Origin: Castor canadensis
Taxonomy: Eukaryota; Chordata; Mammalia; Rodentia; Castoridae
Length of the DNA: 64,000 nt
Direction: 5' to 3'
Assembly (NCBI RefSeq): GCF_047511655.1
Contig: NC_133401.1
Location: forward strand, 45,341,570 to 45,405,569
The translations under genes and the position numbers were made by a program. Shown here one piece after another: positions 1 through 12,349 of the stretch; position 1 is the stretch's first letter; the number at the start of each line of letters is the position of its first letter. Under the pieces are notes generated by a model. That model searched no databases, was not told the DNA's origin, and was given only the letters and a program-made list of their open reading frames with translations.

Positions 1-70
1 ATCCCCAGCCTCTGTCATGACCAAAAAGCATCACTTAATTTTTCTTGTTTAAAGTTACAATTAATGGTAG

Positions 71-162
71 AGGCATGGCTCAAGTGGTAGAGAGCCTGCC
101 TAGCAAGCACAAGCCCCTGAGTCCAAACCCCAGTAACACACACACACACACACACACACAAA
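71..162 (+). mobile_element. ID-type tRNA-derived SINE with CA tail
   Basis: The sequence contains the box A-like core GGCTCAAGTGGTAGAG and a box B-like GAGTCCAAACCCC, followed by a (CA)n tail at about 136-160. This is the usual layout of rodent ID-type SINEs. It is a retroposed copy, not a functional tRNA gene. Confidence 0.8.
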
Positions 163-240
163 ATCACAGTGACTGCACCAACATCAATAAATTGACCTAG
201 TGTCATGTAACAGTCTGTTCTTCAAAAAAATTAGTGTAGT

Positions 241-850
241 ATAATTATTAATGCATATTAATTGTACAAATTAACAGGTTTTCCTGTGACATTTCCATAC
301 ATAACATATATGTGATTGATCATATCTACCCTCCCCACTACCTACCTTCTCTTGCCCTCTCTCCTCCCCTCCCTCCTGTCCCTTTCCATAATAGTTCTAT
401 TTTCAGGTTATCTTTTTATTTTTTTTGTTTTCTAGTTCTTTATTCTTTTTAGAAAAAACATGCATCACTTGTCTTTCTATGACTGGCTTATTTTGCTTAC
501 ATGATGTCTTCCAGTTCCATCCAATTTCTTACAAATCAGAAGATTTGATTCTTTATGGCTGAATAATATTCCACCATGCATATATACCACATTCTCTTTG
601 TCCATTCATCTGACCATTGCACCTACATGGATTCTGTATCAAGCTATTGAGAACAGTACACCTATAAACATGGGTGTGCAAGTGTCTCTTCTGCATGCTG
701 ACTATTTCCTTTGGAGTGGGAGAGCTGGATATGGGAGTTCTAGTTTTAGTTCCTTGATTTCCACAGAGGCTGGACTAATTCACATTCTCACCAATAGTGC
801 ATAAAGGTTCCTTCTGCTCCACGTCCTTACCAGCATTTTTATATTAATTT
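241..850 (-). mobile_element. Old LINE-1 3' end, antisense
   Basis: Read on the minus strand, this matches the end of LINE-1 ORF2 and its 3' UTR. The hallmark is the antisense form of the ORF2 C-terminus: a block about updating to 'ggctgaataatattcc' near 560, then a stretch about 'tttgtccattcatctg' near 598. Many substitutions and broken frames indicate an old copy. Confidence 0.75.
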
Positions 851-1040
851 TTAAACAATTGGCTGAACTAGAGAGAGTAGTTTAGAGACATAAAATGAAG
901 GAAAATAAAATAGGTGGCCTATATGAGATGCTGAAAAAATACCAACTCAATAGACAGAATCACAGCAATGTGATCACAGTCTGAAGCAGACCCCAGGCAA
1001 AAATTCAAGAACCTATCTGAAAAATAACCTAAAGCAAAAA

Positions 1041-1110
1041 GGACTGGGAGCAGGGCTCAAGGGGTAGAGCACCTGATTAGCAAGCGTGAAATTCTGAGTT
1101 TAAACCCATA
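1041..1110 (+). mobile_element. Degenerate ID-type SINE
   Basis: A short diverged copy with a GGCTCAAGGGGTAGAGCACC core and a degraded box B (GAGTTTAAACCC). Confidence 0.6.
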
Positions 1111-1400
1111 TGTTGTGACAGAGTTAGACGACTGATTAAATGTTTCTACCATGTTCCGTGCACTTAGTTTACCTTTCTACAAGGGCAGCAGGACATTTAT
1201 GCTTTTTCCTTTTGTGTGATCAGACTCTCAGCTGCTCAATGCTGGACAAACAGTAGTCCCTCAATCAAAGCCTACTGTTTAATCCTGTAACTTATTGCAG
1301 CATGAGGGAGTCTGTACTTCTTACAGAAACGCCCAGCTGGTTCATGATAACACGCAGATTCTCTACAAATGACGTGTTCTCCCAAAAGCACTGTCGAAAA

Positions 1401-1800
1401 GTGATTGGATCATGAGGACATTAACCTCATGGATGGATTAATCCACTCTGAGTGAGTAGGTGAATGAGCTCTTTAAAGATGGGGCCTTGTTGGAGGAAAT
1501 GGTATCTTTAAAGGGTGTGTATTGTACCCAAGCCATTCTTTCCTCCGCCGTCCTCCCTTTTTCCCTCCCTCTCTCTCCTTGTCTTCCTCCCTGCTTTCCA
1601 ATCTCTCCCTCTCCCTCCCTCTCCCCACCCCCCTCTCCTAGCTGCTATGACGTGAGCAGCTTTCCTCTTCCATGTTCCGCTCTGCTTCACCACATAAGCC
1701 CCACAGCAATGCAGCCAGGCAACCCTCTGGAACCTCAAGTGAAAAATAACTCCTTCCTCCCTTACGTTGTTTATCGTGGGGGAAAAGTGCCTTTTCACAA
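1401..1800 (+). mobile_element. Possible MaLR-type LTR with polypyrimidine tract
   Basis: The opening (GTGATTGGATCATGAGG) and the later stretch about GCCAGGCAACCCTCTGGAACC resemble sense-strand MaLR LTRs. A C/T-rich low-complexity tract at about 1541-1640 lies inside it. The ORFs read across this tract are low-complexity artefacts. Confidence 0.4.
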
Positions 1801-1900
1801 TTAAAAGTACGTCTCCACAAGTGGAAAGATGGTTACCGGATGCAGGGAGCACGGTGGGGAAAGGAGACATACTCTTTAACATATACAAAGTTGCAGTCAC

Positions 1901-3699
1901 ACAGGAGTAACTTCAGGTATTCTATCACTCAATAAGGTGACCATAATTAATGATAACGTATAGAACATTTCAAAATAGCAAAAAGAGAAAAATTTAACTG
2001 TTCTCACCACAAAGAAATGACAAACATGTGTGGTGGTAGCTATGCTAATTACCCCGATCTGACTCTCCTACGATGCATACGTTACTGAAACATCCCATTG
2101 TACCTCAGAAACCTATGCAATGATTTCAGTTAAAAATAAAATCGAACTGAAAAAAAAGACAAAAAACCCAAAACTCTTTCATAAAGATCTATGTCACTAT
2201 ATAGAGCCTCTGATGAAGCCAATGCTAAACCTAATATTAGGTTTCTGAGATCAGTAAAACTGTAATCCTGACCTAACCAACTGTGAGCCGCCTCCTGTCT
2301 TTTGGACTGAGAGGAAGGGCAACTTGAATTTCCTTTAAATGCCAGTACCAAAATTCTTTACATTCCAGCTAAAAATGCTCTGCTCACCATGAGACTCTTA
2401 TCTCTTTGTTCCCATTTAGATTTGATGTATAATTATTTGGTGGTTAGCCAGAAGGTCACATATTTTCTGTTCTTCGTTGGGGAGATGAACACTCCCCAAG
2501 GACAGTCAATTGCAAGTTGCTTCAAATAGAGTGAGATAGGGAGACCCTTCCCCAGCCTTCCAGTTGGTATCTCAGCCTCCTTGCATACTACAGCTGCCAT
2601 CCATTTTTATGTCCCTTCTTGCCAGAAAACAGGGACAGTTTTCAGGGGCTCTTCCTGTGGGAACAAGAGCAGAACACCGGACAGACAACAGGGAGGCTGT
2701 GAGTATCTTTGAAACCAAGGCTGTTGGTTGACTGGGTTTTTTTCATATTGATTCTACAGACTAGGAGAATCAACTGTTCTTAATTCCTTGGGAACAGAAC
2801 ACATCATTCAATCCTGATGCTTTTAATTTATAAGAAGTCAGCATGGTGGCTTCTGGCTCTCAGGACCAAAACATTTATTCACTCCCTCACACTCTCTCAT
2901 TAGTACAATGCTTAACTATTGTCTATGGTTTAAAGAACTAAGCAAAATGCAGGAGGGAATTCAAAGATATGCGGGAACTTGGTATTTCTGGGCTGCAGTC
3001 ATCTGGACTTCCAGGCACTCCTCTCTTAGTCCAAATAACCTTCAGAGAAGCCAGGGCCCAACTGAATGAATGGAGGACAAGAGAAAGCTACAGTTTCACA
3101 TTTGTCCTGTCCTTCCAGTATGTGATCTGGGCCCCTGGGGAGGCTGCGCAGAATCTATGGTGACTTTAATACTGGAAATGAGAAATAACAAAGGAAGAGG
3201 AAGAGAAAATATACAAGACAGGCAGAAGGAAAGAGTGTTGTATAAAGAAACACATAATGAAAGAAAGTTACTAGCTGGTCCCTAGAGGGATGGCGGGGTA
3301 TTTGGAGGAGAACATTTCAGAGCTCAGCGCTGAAGGCCTGGAGTTAATACTTACCTGGGAAGGCTCTCCACAGGGGAGGCTGGATTAAAGTATCTGTTAT
3401 GCACATAGTTTTTATCCCACTATTTTTTATATTTTTCTTAGTGACTTAATCATAGTTATAGGCCAGCAATACTGAAATTGGAAAAGTTCTTAAATTTAAA
3501 TAAAACAATAAAATATTGTTACAGTAAACTAATTAAAACAGTAATAAGAACCATCCCATAGACTTAGTTAAAAAAAAAAAACAAAACTAAAGAAACCCAA
3601 GGAATTTGTCTTTGTGAACTGGATCTGTGGTTTTTTGTTCTTTTTTCTTTTTCTTCATATTTCAAAGTTTTCTGTAATGGGAATTAATTTTTAAGCTTT
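1901..3699. other. No recognised gene or repeat
   Basis: About 1.8 kb of mixed sequence with only short open frames. I see no splice-flanked exon, no known protein motif and no clear repeat family. Confidence 0.5.
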
Positions 3700-3955
3700 T
3701 TGCTAGCATATATTAATTATACAGAGTAATGGGCTTCATTGTGACATTTTGTCACGATGCATATAACACATTTTGATCATAATCACTCCTCACTACCCTC
3801 TCTGGTTCTCACTCTGCCTGGTCCCCTTCCTCTTCTCAAGTAGTCCTCTTTCTACTCTTGTGTCTTTTCTCTTTTTAATCTGGATTCTGCATACAAGAAA
3901 AAAATGTGGTATTTGTCTCTCTGAGCCTGGCTTATTTTGAGAATGCATTTTTTGG
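3700..3955 (-). mobile_element. LINE-1 3' UTR fragment, antisense
   Basis: It opens with GCATATATTAATTATACAGAG and runs through the antisense words typical of this L1 3' UTR (related to the copies near 241 and 27035), ending near 'gagcctggcttattttgag'. Old and fragmentary. Confidence 0.6.
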
Positions 3956-3959
3956 TAGA

Positions 3960-6619
3960 AAGAAACATTTAAATAAGTTGTTTTGCAAAAACAAAGCAAA
4001 CCTCCTGATTTAGAGAGAAATCTCTAGTCACACTGGAGACTGCTGAGTGCACTGTGAAATCCCAGCACTCCTGGAGTTCTTAGGAACAGCATGGCCAAGG
4101 TCTCCTTTACAGACTAGTTCTACTGACAAGATAAATGTGTCAAAGCATTTGGTGAGACTCAAGCACTTAGTGTGAGAAAGTATTATTCCAGTTAAATACA
4201 ACTTACTATAAAACTAAGAGGGTAGAGACAAATATGAAGAAGGTAGGAAGGAATCTCCTCTCATCTTAGTTCAATGAGGTCCATAGATTAAATCCAACAG
4301 GCAAAAACTTTCTGCACAGGACATTTGAGAGCAACCATAGAAACAGAAACTCAGCAACGAAGATCCTTGCTCCATGTATCACTGTGAAATCTTCAGGCTC
4401 TAGAGAACTGAGCTCTAAGAGGTCTTTCAATGTTTTCAACACTGGTAGAATCTAACCTTAGAGACTGAAACCCAAGTAATGAAACAAATACATATTTGAA
4501 ACTAGGAACTCAAATTATTTCCACTGAGATTGGAGCTAAATTTGGTATCTACTTCTCACCTGGATGTACTTAGCTATCTCCTAAGAAAGGAAAAGGGACT
4601 AATTAAGAGACTCTAGCAAGGAACAATGATTGGTATACCAGGACAGAAGCTGAGGACTCTTACTGACAGTAGTTCATGGCCAAATGTGTTTCTCATCCTG
4701 GCTCCCATTTGCAATGGTGCATTATGAGAATAGATGATGTCAATACCACCTCTGGGCAGACAAGTTATCTCAACACTCGACTCCTGGCAGGAGAATTTGT
4801 GCTCTGCTTTATTTTTAGCACTTTTCTACCTTAGTAATCCAGTTGGCTTAAGAAGAGCCAGCAACCTGACTATGCTCTGAGCTCACCTCCCTTATTTATT
4901 CCTTTACAATTAGCAGGATATTTAGTCACCTGAGGAGAATCTACTAGGAGGTTAGGGTCCCATCACTTGCAAATTTTCAGCAGCCACACGGGATTATTAT
5001 CTGAACCCAAATGGAAGTATGGGTCTCACTATTTCATTGGTAGCAACCTTATACTCAAGGGAGAAAGACAAAGAATGAGAGGTTGCTAACAAAATCAGGT
5101 ATGTACAGCCTATCATTTTATCAGCAGGGTGGAGGATGGGGTGGAAAGCAAGAACTCAGCTTTGACCTTTTATGAAAATGTTAGACTTTAAGTTAGGGCA
5201 CACATTCTGCTAAATTGGATTGTTGCTAGGAGTTCACAACGAATAATGCCTTTTCACCAAGATTCGGAAAGGGAAATATTAAAAGATGAATCGATCATTT
5301 CCACATCTTTGCATTTGGATTTGACCCCAAATATTTCATTTTATTTCATCCTCATACAGCTTGTGAGGACGGATTTATCCAACACCAGCTGTCCTCATAT
5401 TTAAAAGCTGTACCACAAAGACAAAATTAGAATCAAGCAAGGATCATATTTCTCATCAAGAATTTTGCTCTATGTCTTGCTGATGCCTTGGCCACAACTG
5501 TTAAACCAAATACCTACATTATTGTTGTTTTTCTTGAGACTCTTCCTAAGTAGCCAGAGTATAGAAACTGGGTAGATCACAAAAAGAGACAATAACCTTG
5601 AACTCATAGAATTATACCCCCAAGTACTAATTTATTTCCAAGGTTATTTCCCTCCAACGTGAGAGAAAAGTATGTACTGTTTAGACAGCATGGGAGAGAG
5701 TGACATCACCCTCATGGTCCCCATCACCAGCTTTTTTTGATGTTTTCCGTGAAGCTCAAAATAGACTGAAGTCTGGATAAAGTACACTGCTCCTTCAATC
5801 AAATAGCAAAGAGCAATTGTCACCATCTTGGTGTTAGGTACCTGCTGTAACAACGTATTGTAAAAAAAGAAGGGGGCGGGGAGAATATAATCTCATGATT
5901 CTAAAATATTATTTGTTAACTATTCACCCTGAGTGTAGTCTAATTATAAAAGTGTAGCTGCAAAAATACATTCTTAATGTTCTATGTTGACTTTGTAGGC
6001 ATTTTACAGGAAGGGGAGGTGGAAGCAACCAATAAACACACAACAGATGTATAACCTCATTTGTGACTAAAAAGATGCAAGCTTGTCAAGCAGTGAGATA
6101 ATTATAAGAAATTCATTCTTAAACAAAGCTGTTGAGAATGTACCCATTTAGAAAAGGGCAATTTTGCCCATAACTACTAAAATTTAAATTCTCCAATAAT
6201 ATCACTTTTATAGATATACTTACAAAACTATGCAAGTATATTTACAAAGATGTTCACTTAAGTCTTCTTTCTAACAACCCACATATTCTTGAATAGAAAG
6301 CAGATTAAGTAACCTATTATATACCACATAAAATACTATGTAGGAACTAAAAGAATAAATGAGATCTTTATGTATTATTACCAAATGATGACCCAAATAT
6401 TTGAAGTAGAAAAGCAAAATATAGAATGTAATATGATCCCATTTATAAAAAATACATACATAACTATATATGCAGATATGTTTTTTGGAAGGATATATAA
6501 AAACTTTAGTCTTCTAGTCTCTCTTTCTCTGCTAAGAGTTTTTGCCCTTCAGCATCCAGTACTTTTATTTAAAAAAATCTTTTGGCACCAGTATGTTGGT
6601 TTCAGTTCCCTTTAAAATT

Positions 6620-6620
<1 letters not shown>
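3960..6620. other. No recognised gene
   Basis: Unique-looking AT-rich sequence with short frames only. No exon or clear repeat was recognised. Confidence 0.5.

Positions 6621-6662
<42 letters not shown>
6621..6662 (+). repeat. (GT)n microsatellite
   Basis: About 20 perfect GT units in a row. A simple-sequence repeat likely to be polymorphic. Confidence 0.97.
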
Positions 6663-6664
<2 letters not shown>

Positions 6665-8220
6665 CACCACATCCCTAAAAATACCTTATGCATTAAAATA
6701 ATTAAATTATACCCAGTTTCAGCACTGACTGTATTTCACTATCTCCTAATTTTCTGAAAATTAGTAATTCCTGTCTGTTCAGTAGAATAAACCAGAACTC
6801 CACTTACTTACTAGGAAAAAGAGGGAACAGTTTTCAAACATTATTTGTATTTTGAAAATGGATTTGACCACCCAGGATATATTTCTTCATACCTTAGCAT
6901 CATTCCAATGATTAGAAAAGAGCTAATGTCACGTTAATATTACAAATGACAATACTCTGAGCACATTCAATTCTTTCAAGATATTCATAAGGGGACCTCT
7001 AGCCCCAGGTTCAAGAATACAAGCCTATAGCACTGAATAAATGTCCTAATGCATGAAAACAGTTTGTAAGTCACTAAACAGAACAGAAATTTAGACAGTT
7101 AAATGTTAGTATATTTTCTTGGGGCTACAAGAAAAATTCACTAAGCATCTGGCTAGACAAGGATAATTGTGTGAACTTTTGGTATTCTGACATTATACTA
7201 CACAGAAAAGCCCCCATTAGGCACAGGCTGATGAAGCAACTTGAATTTCCTTCTCTCACTTTGGAACAATCCTGTAGGCATGATGTATTCTCCATGATAT
7301 CTCCATCAAGCATAAGAATGTGTGTGCTGATGTAGTCTTTTAGTGGACATCAGGTGTGTATAACAATCTACGAACCAAATTTTGAATTGTTAATTAACAT
7401 TCATGGCACACTTCTACATTATGTTACTAGTTCATTTCCTTATCTATTTTTAATAGTATAACAAATCCCATAGGCCCATTACTCAATCCAATAATCACAT
7501 TATCTGTGTCTTCCTCCCTACCTCTTTCCCCTACCCTGCCCCAGCTGTAACCACTATTCTGTATTTTGTGTTTGTCATAGCCTTACTTTTTAAATAATTT
7601 CATCAAGGGTGTATTATTGTATCTTAAGTTTAAGCAGGAGACTTAAATAGAATGAATCTTTTCATTCTCCATCAACATTACCATGAACTTGAAGGGCAGG
7701 ACATTAAATGCCCTAAGGAGACACCAGATGCCTGATATAGCACAGCACTGTACTTGGCACTAAAAGCATTTTCGTTGAGTTGGATCTAGCAGAGAAATCT
7801 ACCAAGTGCGTGTTTCATGATTGCATCCTTAAATAAGCAATGGATTGGCAGGGATCTCCTGGAATTGGAGCAGATTGGAGAGATTTATGATCCAAATAAC
7901 TCCTTAGCCCCCAGTATAGCACCAGTCTCTAAGGGATAACTTCCCTGCTGTCAGTCCCTTCGTTTCTCCTTTCTGCAACTTTTTCTCATTTGGCATTAAG
8001 GGCAGGAGTCAAGTCTCTGCTACTTGATATCTAATATACACGATGACAGATAAATCTCCCTTAAGCATGGGTCCTATCATATCACTCTCTACCCCATACA
8101 GAAACCCACAATGAACACATAATATCATCTAAATCCTTACCCTGGCATTCCAGGCTCTTTGAGATGTGATCCTAACCAATCTTTCCTGTCAAACTGAATT
8201 CCTTGCTACTTATGTATGCC
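6665..8220. other. No recognised gene
   Basis: Mixed AT-rich sequence with short open frames only. Nothing with exon-like splice sites or protein similarity was recognised. Confidence 0.5.
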
Positions 8221-8223
8221 TCC

Positions 8224-8354
8224 TTTTTTTCTTTCTTTCTTTTTTTTTTTGAGACAGAGTCTAACTAATTAACACAGCCTGGCCTCAAATTAGTGATCCT
8301 CTTACCTCCACCTCCCAAGTGCCGGATTATAGGCATGTGCCTCTACACCTAGCC
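8224..8354 (-). mobile_element. B1-like (7SL-derived) SINE, antisense
   Basis: It starts with a T-rich tail, then GAGACAGAGTCT, and contains CACCTCCCAAGTGCCGG and ATAGGCATGTGCC. These are antisense landmarks of the 7SL-derived monomer shared by B1 and Alu. Confidence 0.75.
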
Positions 8355-8802
8355 TCATGCCTCACATTTTAGCCAATGTTAAGACATTGTTTGTGCTGTT
8401 TGCCAATGTGTGCTCCATGAACCAGCAGCAGTGGTTTTGCCTATGAGTCTATGAGAAACGTAAGATCTCAGGCTCCACCCCAGACTTACTGACAGCATCT
8501 TCATTTTTACAAGATCTTCAGGCTATGCATATAGACATGAAACTGTCAAATGGCTCCCCATGGTACTTCAGGAACATTTATTTCCACACAGCATATGTGG
8601 GCACCTAGAAAAGGTGCCAAGGGTTATTCAAATTTTGTGCCTAAAATATGCCACCCAGCCCACAGAAACAACGAGTGGATACTCATTACATATCCATAGG
8701 TTGATTGATTTTCTTCTAGATCTGTGGTTGAAGAGATGACCAAAAATCACAATCTTTCACTCTATTGTCTGACGCAAACACCACATATAAGCAATCACAC
8801 AT

Positions 8803-8912
8803 GGAAGGCTGAGACTGTGGTTCAAGTGCTAGAACACTTGCCTGCCAAGCATGAGGTCCTGAGTTCAATCCCCAGTACTGCAACAAAAACGAACAAGCAA
8901 ACAAACAAAAAA
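8803..8912 (+). mobile_element. ID-type SINE
   Basis: Contains GTTCAAGTGCTAGAACACTTG and box B GAGTTCAATCCCC, followed by an A-rich tail with repeated AAAC units. Confidence 0.8.
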
Positions 8913-8914
8913 CC

Positions 8915-10035
8915 ATGGACATAATAAGAAAGGAAAGTTCCAAAAGAAATGATTCTAAACCCTGACATGAATATCAGACATGAAAACTGTTGGGGGTCAA
9001 CTGGGCAACCCCTGAAAGATCTTTATTAACTATAGTGGCTGGACTAGATTCACTTGATGGACTCCAAAATTATGGGATGCTCTTAATAGGCAATGATTTT
9101 ATGATTCCAGGGCCATCACTTCCGTACTGATGCAGGGACCAGGGCAGCCCTGAGATCAAGTTCAAAGCTACAAATCCTGGCTCACTCTCAGTTCCCTCTA
9201 AACTTCAGGTTCTTTTCAACCTCCACCCCCATACTCCTGCTTTGCACACATATCTTCTGTCACAAACCCTCTGCCCCCATTTGCTGGCACTTCAGAGTGC
9301 CCTTTGTTTCCATGAGCTTGTCACCCTCCCAATTCTCATCCCTACAGTGCTTCTGTACTTGTCAGTCTCACACAGTTCAACACTGCCAAGGTGGCATTGC
9401 GCTAAATTAAATGGTGCTAATAGGAGAAGGTTAGGAAGGAAAGTGTCCTGTTGACCTGTCTACATGGCTCTCTTCCCCTTCTCTGGAACAGTTCTTCAGT
9501 GACTTTCCTGAGAGAGCTGTAGTGGGGTATCAGGATAGCATACCCTTCAGTGATGGGACTGGATCTAGTGATAATTGACCTTGGGTTGCTTAAATATCTT
9601 TATTTCCTGAACACACTTTCAGTTCTACCTTTGCCAGGGCCTATGATATGGGTCTTTGGGGCTTTGATGCAAAGCTATTTCACATCCAAAAAATGGGATC
9701 TACACATTTAGTATTCACCTCTCTCACGTTTTTACAAACAGCCTTTTGCACACTGTCCACTTCAACTTGTCTCAACACAACTCATATATTTGCTGATACA
9801 TCTAAACAATAAACGGTTGCTCTCAGAATTAAGTCTTTGACCCAGTGTCCTATGTACGTGAGAGTTACGGGCGGTGGACATCTCTGCTTTTGCTCTTATG
9901 AGGTCTCTCCGAAACCCAAAGGCTGCTAATAAAGAAGAATCAGAACCTAGAACCCCTTTCCCCCAACTTTCTGATAAGTACACATGGGCGAGTTACTGCA
10001 CAGGTCAAGGAAGTACACATTTATAGTATAGATTA
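8915..10035. other. No recognised gene
   Basis: About 1.1 kb without a recognisable exon or repeat. Confidence 0.45.
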
Positions 10036-10039
10036 AGAG

Positions 10040-10205
10040 GTCTCTGCTCTAAAGCTGTGTGACTTTAGGAAATATGTGTAACCTCACTAAGCTTGTGTTT
10101 CCTTATTTGTAAAATGTGAATGACAGTTCCCCTACATCTTGGAGTTACTGTGAAGAATGGGTGAGATTATGTACATAAAGAGGTCACTACAATGCCTGGG
10201 TGATT
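10040..10205 (+). mobile_element. MIR element
   Basis: The order of words (GTGACTTTAGG, then CCTCACTAAGC, TTCCTTATTTGTAAAATG and the closing CAATGCCTGG) follows the MIR core. MIR is an ancient mammalian SINE, so high divergence is expected. Confidence 0.65.
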
Positions 10206-10209
10206 AACT

Positions 10210-11510
10210 TCATTTTAAAGTTATTAAAATTCAAGCTCAGAGAGGGTTGTTGTGAATGGACTTTTTCCTTTTCTTTAATTTGCAAAGCCTGCTTAATGCT
10301 ACAGCTTCTCTCTAGAAGTCTTCTAGTTACTCAGGGCTCTGACACATGTGGTAGGTAACCTGACACCCAGTTAAGAGAGCATGTGGTCTTAGCCGTCCTT
10401 ATGCACACAGTATTCCTCTTGGTAAAAATTCTAATAACTCTTGTGTGTGTGTGGCACACACACAGAAATGGAATAGCCTCTTTTAAAAATTGGGCATGAC
10501 TATAACATAAAATTTTGTAAACTAACACTAACAGCATCAAAAAAGACAAGCATCTTCTTCCTACTTTAGGTAAATGTCAAAGGATAGAAAAGTTTTAGGG
10601 TTAATTATCCAAGTCTCTTCTGCATTGAGCAGGATGTAAAAGAAATTAAAAGGAATCAAATCTTCCCAAAAGATGACTTGTCTGTCAATAAGGGAGAAGG
10701 TATCGTTTGGTTTGTTAAAGCAAGGGCCCTCCAACGTAATTTGAGGAATGGAAATGGTTATAAAGCTACTTGTGTCTTTGTCTGAACCAGCCTATCAGTA
10801 CATTAGAGCAAAATGAGTCAGTTTTAATGTGGTCTTAAGGAAGCAATAGCTTTGGAGGGCTAAGTCAAAAGGGAGAAAATAAAACACTATGTTGTATGGA
10901 GGAGCAAGTTCTGGGTAGGGGAAGGGCCAAAGTGGTAGGGGAATTTGCAGAATATCAATATTGTCTGCTGCAAATTTTTCCAAAAATTGGATTGAAAGTT
11001 GTTTCTTGTTTCCAAAGCAACAAGACTATTATCTCCAAGCCACTTTTCTCCCCACATGTCATCCTCACAGTCACTGCAGGCACTGCGAATGAGACCCTGG
11101 CTGTACTATGGACTGTTCACCTGGGTTCTGGGACTCTGCCATGGCTACTACTGATCCTCTGTCCCAGAGCTGGTTCAATGCTAATCTTTTATCCTCAAAG
11201 AAGAAAAGGTATCCTAAATCCAATCTTTAGCTGAATTTGAACATTCCCTAAAAAAACAAAGTGAGAAATACCCTGCCACATTACTCCAATGAAATATCTG
11301 ATTACCTTAGTGTCTCAGTCCTAAGGCCTGAATTTTTTATATGGAAGAATTCTACAAATTGGGTCTTTTTAAATTAGTTTCTGTATTGTCATAATTGAGT
11401 GTCAAAGAAATCACAACAAAACAAAATGGATGAACTGTTTTCTTTAAACAGAGTGATGACTCTTAGAACATTTGCTTTTGGGGCCCTAAGCCTCCATTCA
11501 AGAAACCCAA
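10210..11510. other. No recognised gene
   Basis: The 112-codon frame at 10896-11234 was examined. It shows no recognisable domain and no conserved motif. Nothing else stands out. Confidence 0.45.
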
Positions 11511-11514
11511 CTCA

Positions 11515-11604
11515 GGCTGGCAGAGTGACTCAAATGGTAGAGCACCTGCTTAGCAAGTACGAGGCCCTGAGTTCAAACCCCAGTGCTGCCAAAACACAAA
11601 AACC
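11515..11604 (+). mobile_element. ID-type SINE
   Basis: A well-preserved copy with GTAGAGCACCTGCTTAGC, the box B GAGTTCAAACCCC and an AAAC-rich tail. Confidence 0.88.
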
Positions 11605-11640
11605 AACTACCCCAAAGTGAGAAGCCCAAGCCATATGAAA

Positions 11641-11690
11641 AGGGAGGGAGACAGAGAGGAGAAAGAGAGAGAGAGAGAGAGAGAGAGATG
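11641..11690 (+). repeat. (GA)n simple repeat
   Basis: A purine-only stretch ending in about 13 consecutive GA units. Confidence 0.9.
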
Positions 11691-12266
11691 AAGAAATCAC
11701 TTCAGACATGCACTGTTTGCCCCCAGCTGTAAATACAAGGATTAGAGATGACCTGCTCAACTAGCTCTCTTTGAATCCCTGCCCCCGAAACATCAAGCCA
11801 CAGGAGAAAGACACTATGTCCCAGAAGAGCCTTCTGATAAGCAGAATTTTAAGATATGTCCCCATTGTTTCTAAGTACACTAGGATCTCAGCATCATAAC
11901 TCATGAGCAGACATTATGTCCTTGATAGAGAAGCCATCTGAGAAAGGCCACGAACAACAAGACCTTAAGAACTAGAGAACAATAGTTCTGTGTTGGCATT
12001 AATTTAATGTTACTGACAATACAAAAAGGTGACTTCTTTTTCTGAAAAGCAATAAAGAAAAAGAGAGGAAGGCAGGAAGCACAAGAGAGCGACAAATGCG
12101 AAGGGCAGACAGTAAAAAAATCAAGAGATCTGGAAAAATTAAAATCCATCGTTATTAGAAAGTCATCTAGATAAACTGGGGAAGAAACTGTGAGATGCAT
12201 CTTTAAAATTTCCCAGGTACCAAAATTCCTTAAGAACTTTTCAAAGCCATGGTCAAAATACTCAGG

Positions 12267-12348
12267 GAGGCTAGAGGTATAGCTAGTGAGTGGTAAAGCA
12301 TTTGCCTAGCATATGCGAGGCCGTGGGTTCAATCCCCACTATAAAAAT
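12267..12348 (+). mobile_element. ID-type SINE
   Basis: Diverged tRNA-like body with GTGGTAAAGCATTTGCC and box B GGGTTCAATCCCC. AT-rich sequence follows. Confidence 0.75.
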
Positions 12349-12349
12349 A

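Noticed and set aside
1460-1900. 114- and 130-codon overlapping frames on opposite strands
   Set aside because: Both cross a C/T-rich tract inside a probable LTR; no protein similarity recognised.
9242-11234. Short plus-strand frames (9242-9454, 10896-11234) as possible upstream MYOT exons
   Set aside because: No Ig signature, no match to palladin-family linkers, and no phase-2 donor that I could support.
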